Assembly: GCA_946480925.1 (NCBI GenBank)
Contig: CAMLLU010000020.1
Location: 1-64,000 of the forward strand
Length of the DNA stretch: 64,000 nucleotides
Source of the DNA: an uncultured Rivibacter sp.
Lineage (GTDB): Bacteria > Pseudomonadota > Gammaproteobacteria > Burkholderiales > Burkholderiaceae
Direction of reading: 5' to 3'
The notes below the pieces were generated by a model, which saw only the letters and a list, made by a program, of their open reading frames with translations, did not search any database and was not told the DNA's origin. A program made the translations under genes and the position numbers. Of this stretch, positions 63,696-64,000 are shown piece by piece. Position 1 is the first letter of the stretch. Each line of letters opens with the position of its first letter.

Positions 63696-64000
63696 CTACA
63701 GCGCCAGCGGCTCGAGCAGCAGGGCCTGCTCGGGCCCCAGCCGGCCGTTGAAGCGGTGGCCCGCGCCGCCGGGCTGGCTGCTCAATGCCACACGCCAGGC
63801 GCCTTCGAGCACCAGCTCGCGCGGTTCGTCGGCGAAGTTGATGCAGACGGTGCGCACGTCGTCTTCGTGCTCGCGTCGCCAGGCCAGAACTTCCGGCGGC
63901 GAATCGAGCTCCTGCCACGAGCCCCAGCGCAGGGCCGGGCTGGCGCGCCGCAGGCGCAGCAGCTCGCGGTACAGCTGCAGCATGGAGTCCGGGTCCTGCG
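63696..64000 (-). CDS. Glycoside hydrolase family 13 enzyme, C-terminal part (cut by window end)
   Basis: The open frame enters from the right edge (…QDPDSMLQLYRELLRLRRAS) and ends LEGAWRVALSSQPGG… LLLEPLAL. It matches the end of alpha-glucosidases: the DPxSMLxLYRxLLxLRRxSPAL helix and a small beta-sandwich domain. The catalytic barrel lies outside the window. It probably forms an operon with the trehalose synthase-like gene four bases downstream, for storage-glucan or trehalose use. Confidence 0.85.
   Translation of the reverse strand, partial: QDPDSMLQLYRELLRLRRASPALRWGSWQELDSPPEVLAWRREHEDDVRTVCINFADEPRELVLEGAWRVALSSQPGGAGHRFNGRLGPEQALLLEPLAL

Overview
The window is chromosomal DNA of high GC content from a betaproteobacterium, most likely order Burkholderiales (Rubrivivax/Leptothrix/Rhizobacter-like lineage). 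The basis is gene order (alaA-hom-thrC followed by moeA-moaD and moaE-clpB; nadB with nadC-nadA), codon use with strong G/C in third positions, and protein similarity as I recognise it. This placement is inference; no database was consulted. I see no rRNA, tRNA, CRISPR array or intact insertion sequence.

Layout. 1-3.8 kb: polyphosphate kinase 2, a PIN-PhoH protein, peroxiredoxin Bcp and a Mth938-domain protein. 3.8-14.2 kb: alanine and threonine synthesis (alaA, hom, thrC), late molybdenum-cofactor genes (mobB, moeA, moaD, moaE) with a dapA-like gene sitting on the opposite strand inside the group, then the chaperone clpB behind a heat-shock type promoter. 14.2-21.2 kb: de novo NAD genes (nadB, nadC, nadA) plus a small ComFB-like gene, bracketed by two full-length paralogous roadblock/LC7 proteins. 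21.3-30.5 kb: an AraC regulator and MFS exporter, then an apparent catabolic locus: solute-binding protein, Gfo/Idh/MocA oxidoreductase, DUF993 protein, TIM-barrel isomerase, TetR regulator and a ThDP-dependent enzyme. A palindrome (AATTCACC-N4-GGTGAATT) and a degenerate copy of it lie at the two promoters.

30.5-42.4 kb: rlmB-cobB overlap, upp, a small lipoprotein, an AT-rich orphan gene, an MFS transporter, a 2-hydroxyacid dehydrogenase, DUF1993, LysE, CrcB, a large P-loop ATPase and a penicillin acylase family enzyme. 42.4-45.3 kb is a disturbed region: a response-regulator gene cut off after about 30 codons, then a secreted protein, a YdcZ-type transporter and a LysR regulator, then an orphan 3' end of a PilQ/GspD-type secretin gene.

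45.4-53.2 kb: DUF72 protein and a TetR/AcrR repressor divergent from a complete tripartite RND efflux pump, with an AcrR-like palindromic operator between them. 53.3-64 kb: DUF2726 protein, LapG-like periplasmic protease, class A penicillin-binding protein, a hybrid histidine kinase translationally coupled to a partner built from a degenerate kinase ATPase domain plus receivers, a small exported protein, an amino-acid type substrate-binding protein, a dispersed inverted repeat, and two GH13 glycoside hydrolase family genes, the second cut by the window end.

Most promising for novelty: the paired roadblock proteins around the NAD genes; the TetR-controlled Gfo/DUF993/TIM-barrel/ThDP locus, whose enzyme classes resemble an inositol-type pathway without being one; and the cassette bounded by two broken genes. 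A GTGACCAGTGAC-type repeat recurs in three intergenic gaps.
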